A stretch of 64,000 bases of DNA from Endobugula sp965225895 (GTDB lineage Bacteria > Pseudomonadota > Gammaproteobacteria > Pseudomonadales > Cellvibrionaceae): positions 62,001-126,000 of the forward strand of contig CBDDBR010000011.1 of NCBI GenBank assembly GCA_965225895.1, written 5' to 3'. Position numbers and translations under genes: made by a program. Shown one piece after another: positions 62,399-64,000 of the stretch; position 1 is the stretch's first letter; the number at the start of each line of letters is the position of its first letter. The notes beneath the pieces were generated by a model. That model made no database searches, had not been told where the DNA came from, and saw only the letters and a list, made by a program, of their open reading frames with translations.

Positions 62399-64000
<1,602 letters not shown>

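Overview
The window is a chromosomal stretch of a marine-type, moderately AT-rich gammaproteobacterium. The gene orders are those of Pseudomonas and its relatives (ftsH-folP-glmM-tpiA-secG-tRNA-Leu / tRNA-fMet-rimP-nusA-infB-rbfA-truB-rpsO-pnp; dksA-gluQ-cbrX-cbrA-cbrB-[sRNA]-pcnB-folK-panB; argC-DUF6776-bactofilin-erpA-anmK-M23-tyrS-rrn). The codon usage is poorer in GC than Pseudomonas, and non-Pseudomonas genes are inserted at several places. I read this as a Cellvibrionales/Spongiibacteraceae-like lineage, but the 16S gene (complete here) would have to be searched to settle it. I see no insertion sequence, prophage or CRISPR array.

Region by region. 1-5.9 kb: end of ftsH, folP, glmM, tpiA, secG, tRNA-Leu(GAG) and a SulP anion transporter. 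6.0-15.6 kb: initiator tRNA, then the translation/transcription operon rimP-nusA-infB-rbfA-truB-rpsO-pnp. 15.7-19.2 kb: accessory pair of a membrane-anchored diheme RoxA-like cytochrome c and a cytochrome P450. 19.3-23.0 kb (minus): cold-shock protein, panB, deoxynucleoside kinase, folK, pcnB. 23.1-29.7 kb (minus): a predicted CrcZ-like small RNA with a sigma-54 promoter and a cluster of GGTAACA boxes, then cbrB, cbrA, a 56-residue cbrX-like membrane peptide, gluQ and dksA. 30-36.3 kb: sfsA, a Rieske protein, htpX, a TfoX-C protein, an M15 peptidase, cysE, an unknown protein and nhaA. 36.3-42.5 kb: glyoxylate shunt module, an XRE/ScfR-like regulator divergent from malate synthase G and isocitrate lyase, with two triple arrays of an 11-mer at exact 14-bp period. 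42.7-44.3 kb: an ADP-ribosyltransferase-fold-like unknown and a PfkB kinase. 44.5-51.5 kb: PBP1b with an LpoP-like lipoprotein, a cupin, hemL, hemJ and a CLC transporter. 51.6-59.4 kb: argC, DUF6776 protein, bactofilin, erpA, DsrE-like protein, anmK, M23 peptidase, tyrS, PilZ protein. 59.4-64 kb: rRNA operon with four tandem promoters, 16S, tRNA-Ile, tRNA-Ala and the first 1.6 kb of 23S.

The most interesting content is regulatory. (1) The cbrB-pcnB gap holds a complete, previously unannotated-looking carbon-catabolite-repression small RNA locus. The CbrA/CbrB two-component system would drive it through sigma-54, and its A-rich tracts look built to titrate Hfq/Crc. (2) The glyoxylate-shunt regulator and its target each carry three phased 14-bp iterons, which predicts cooperative autorepression and target control. 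Both concern the choice of carbon source, so the window encodes a coherent carbon-control theme alongside housekeeping genes.
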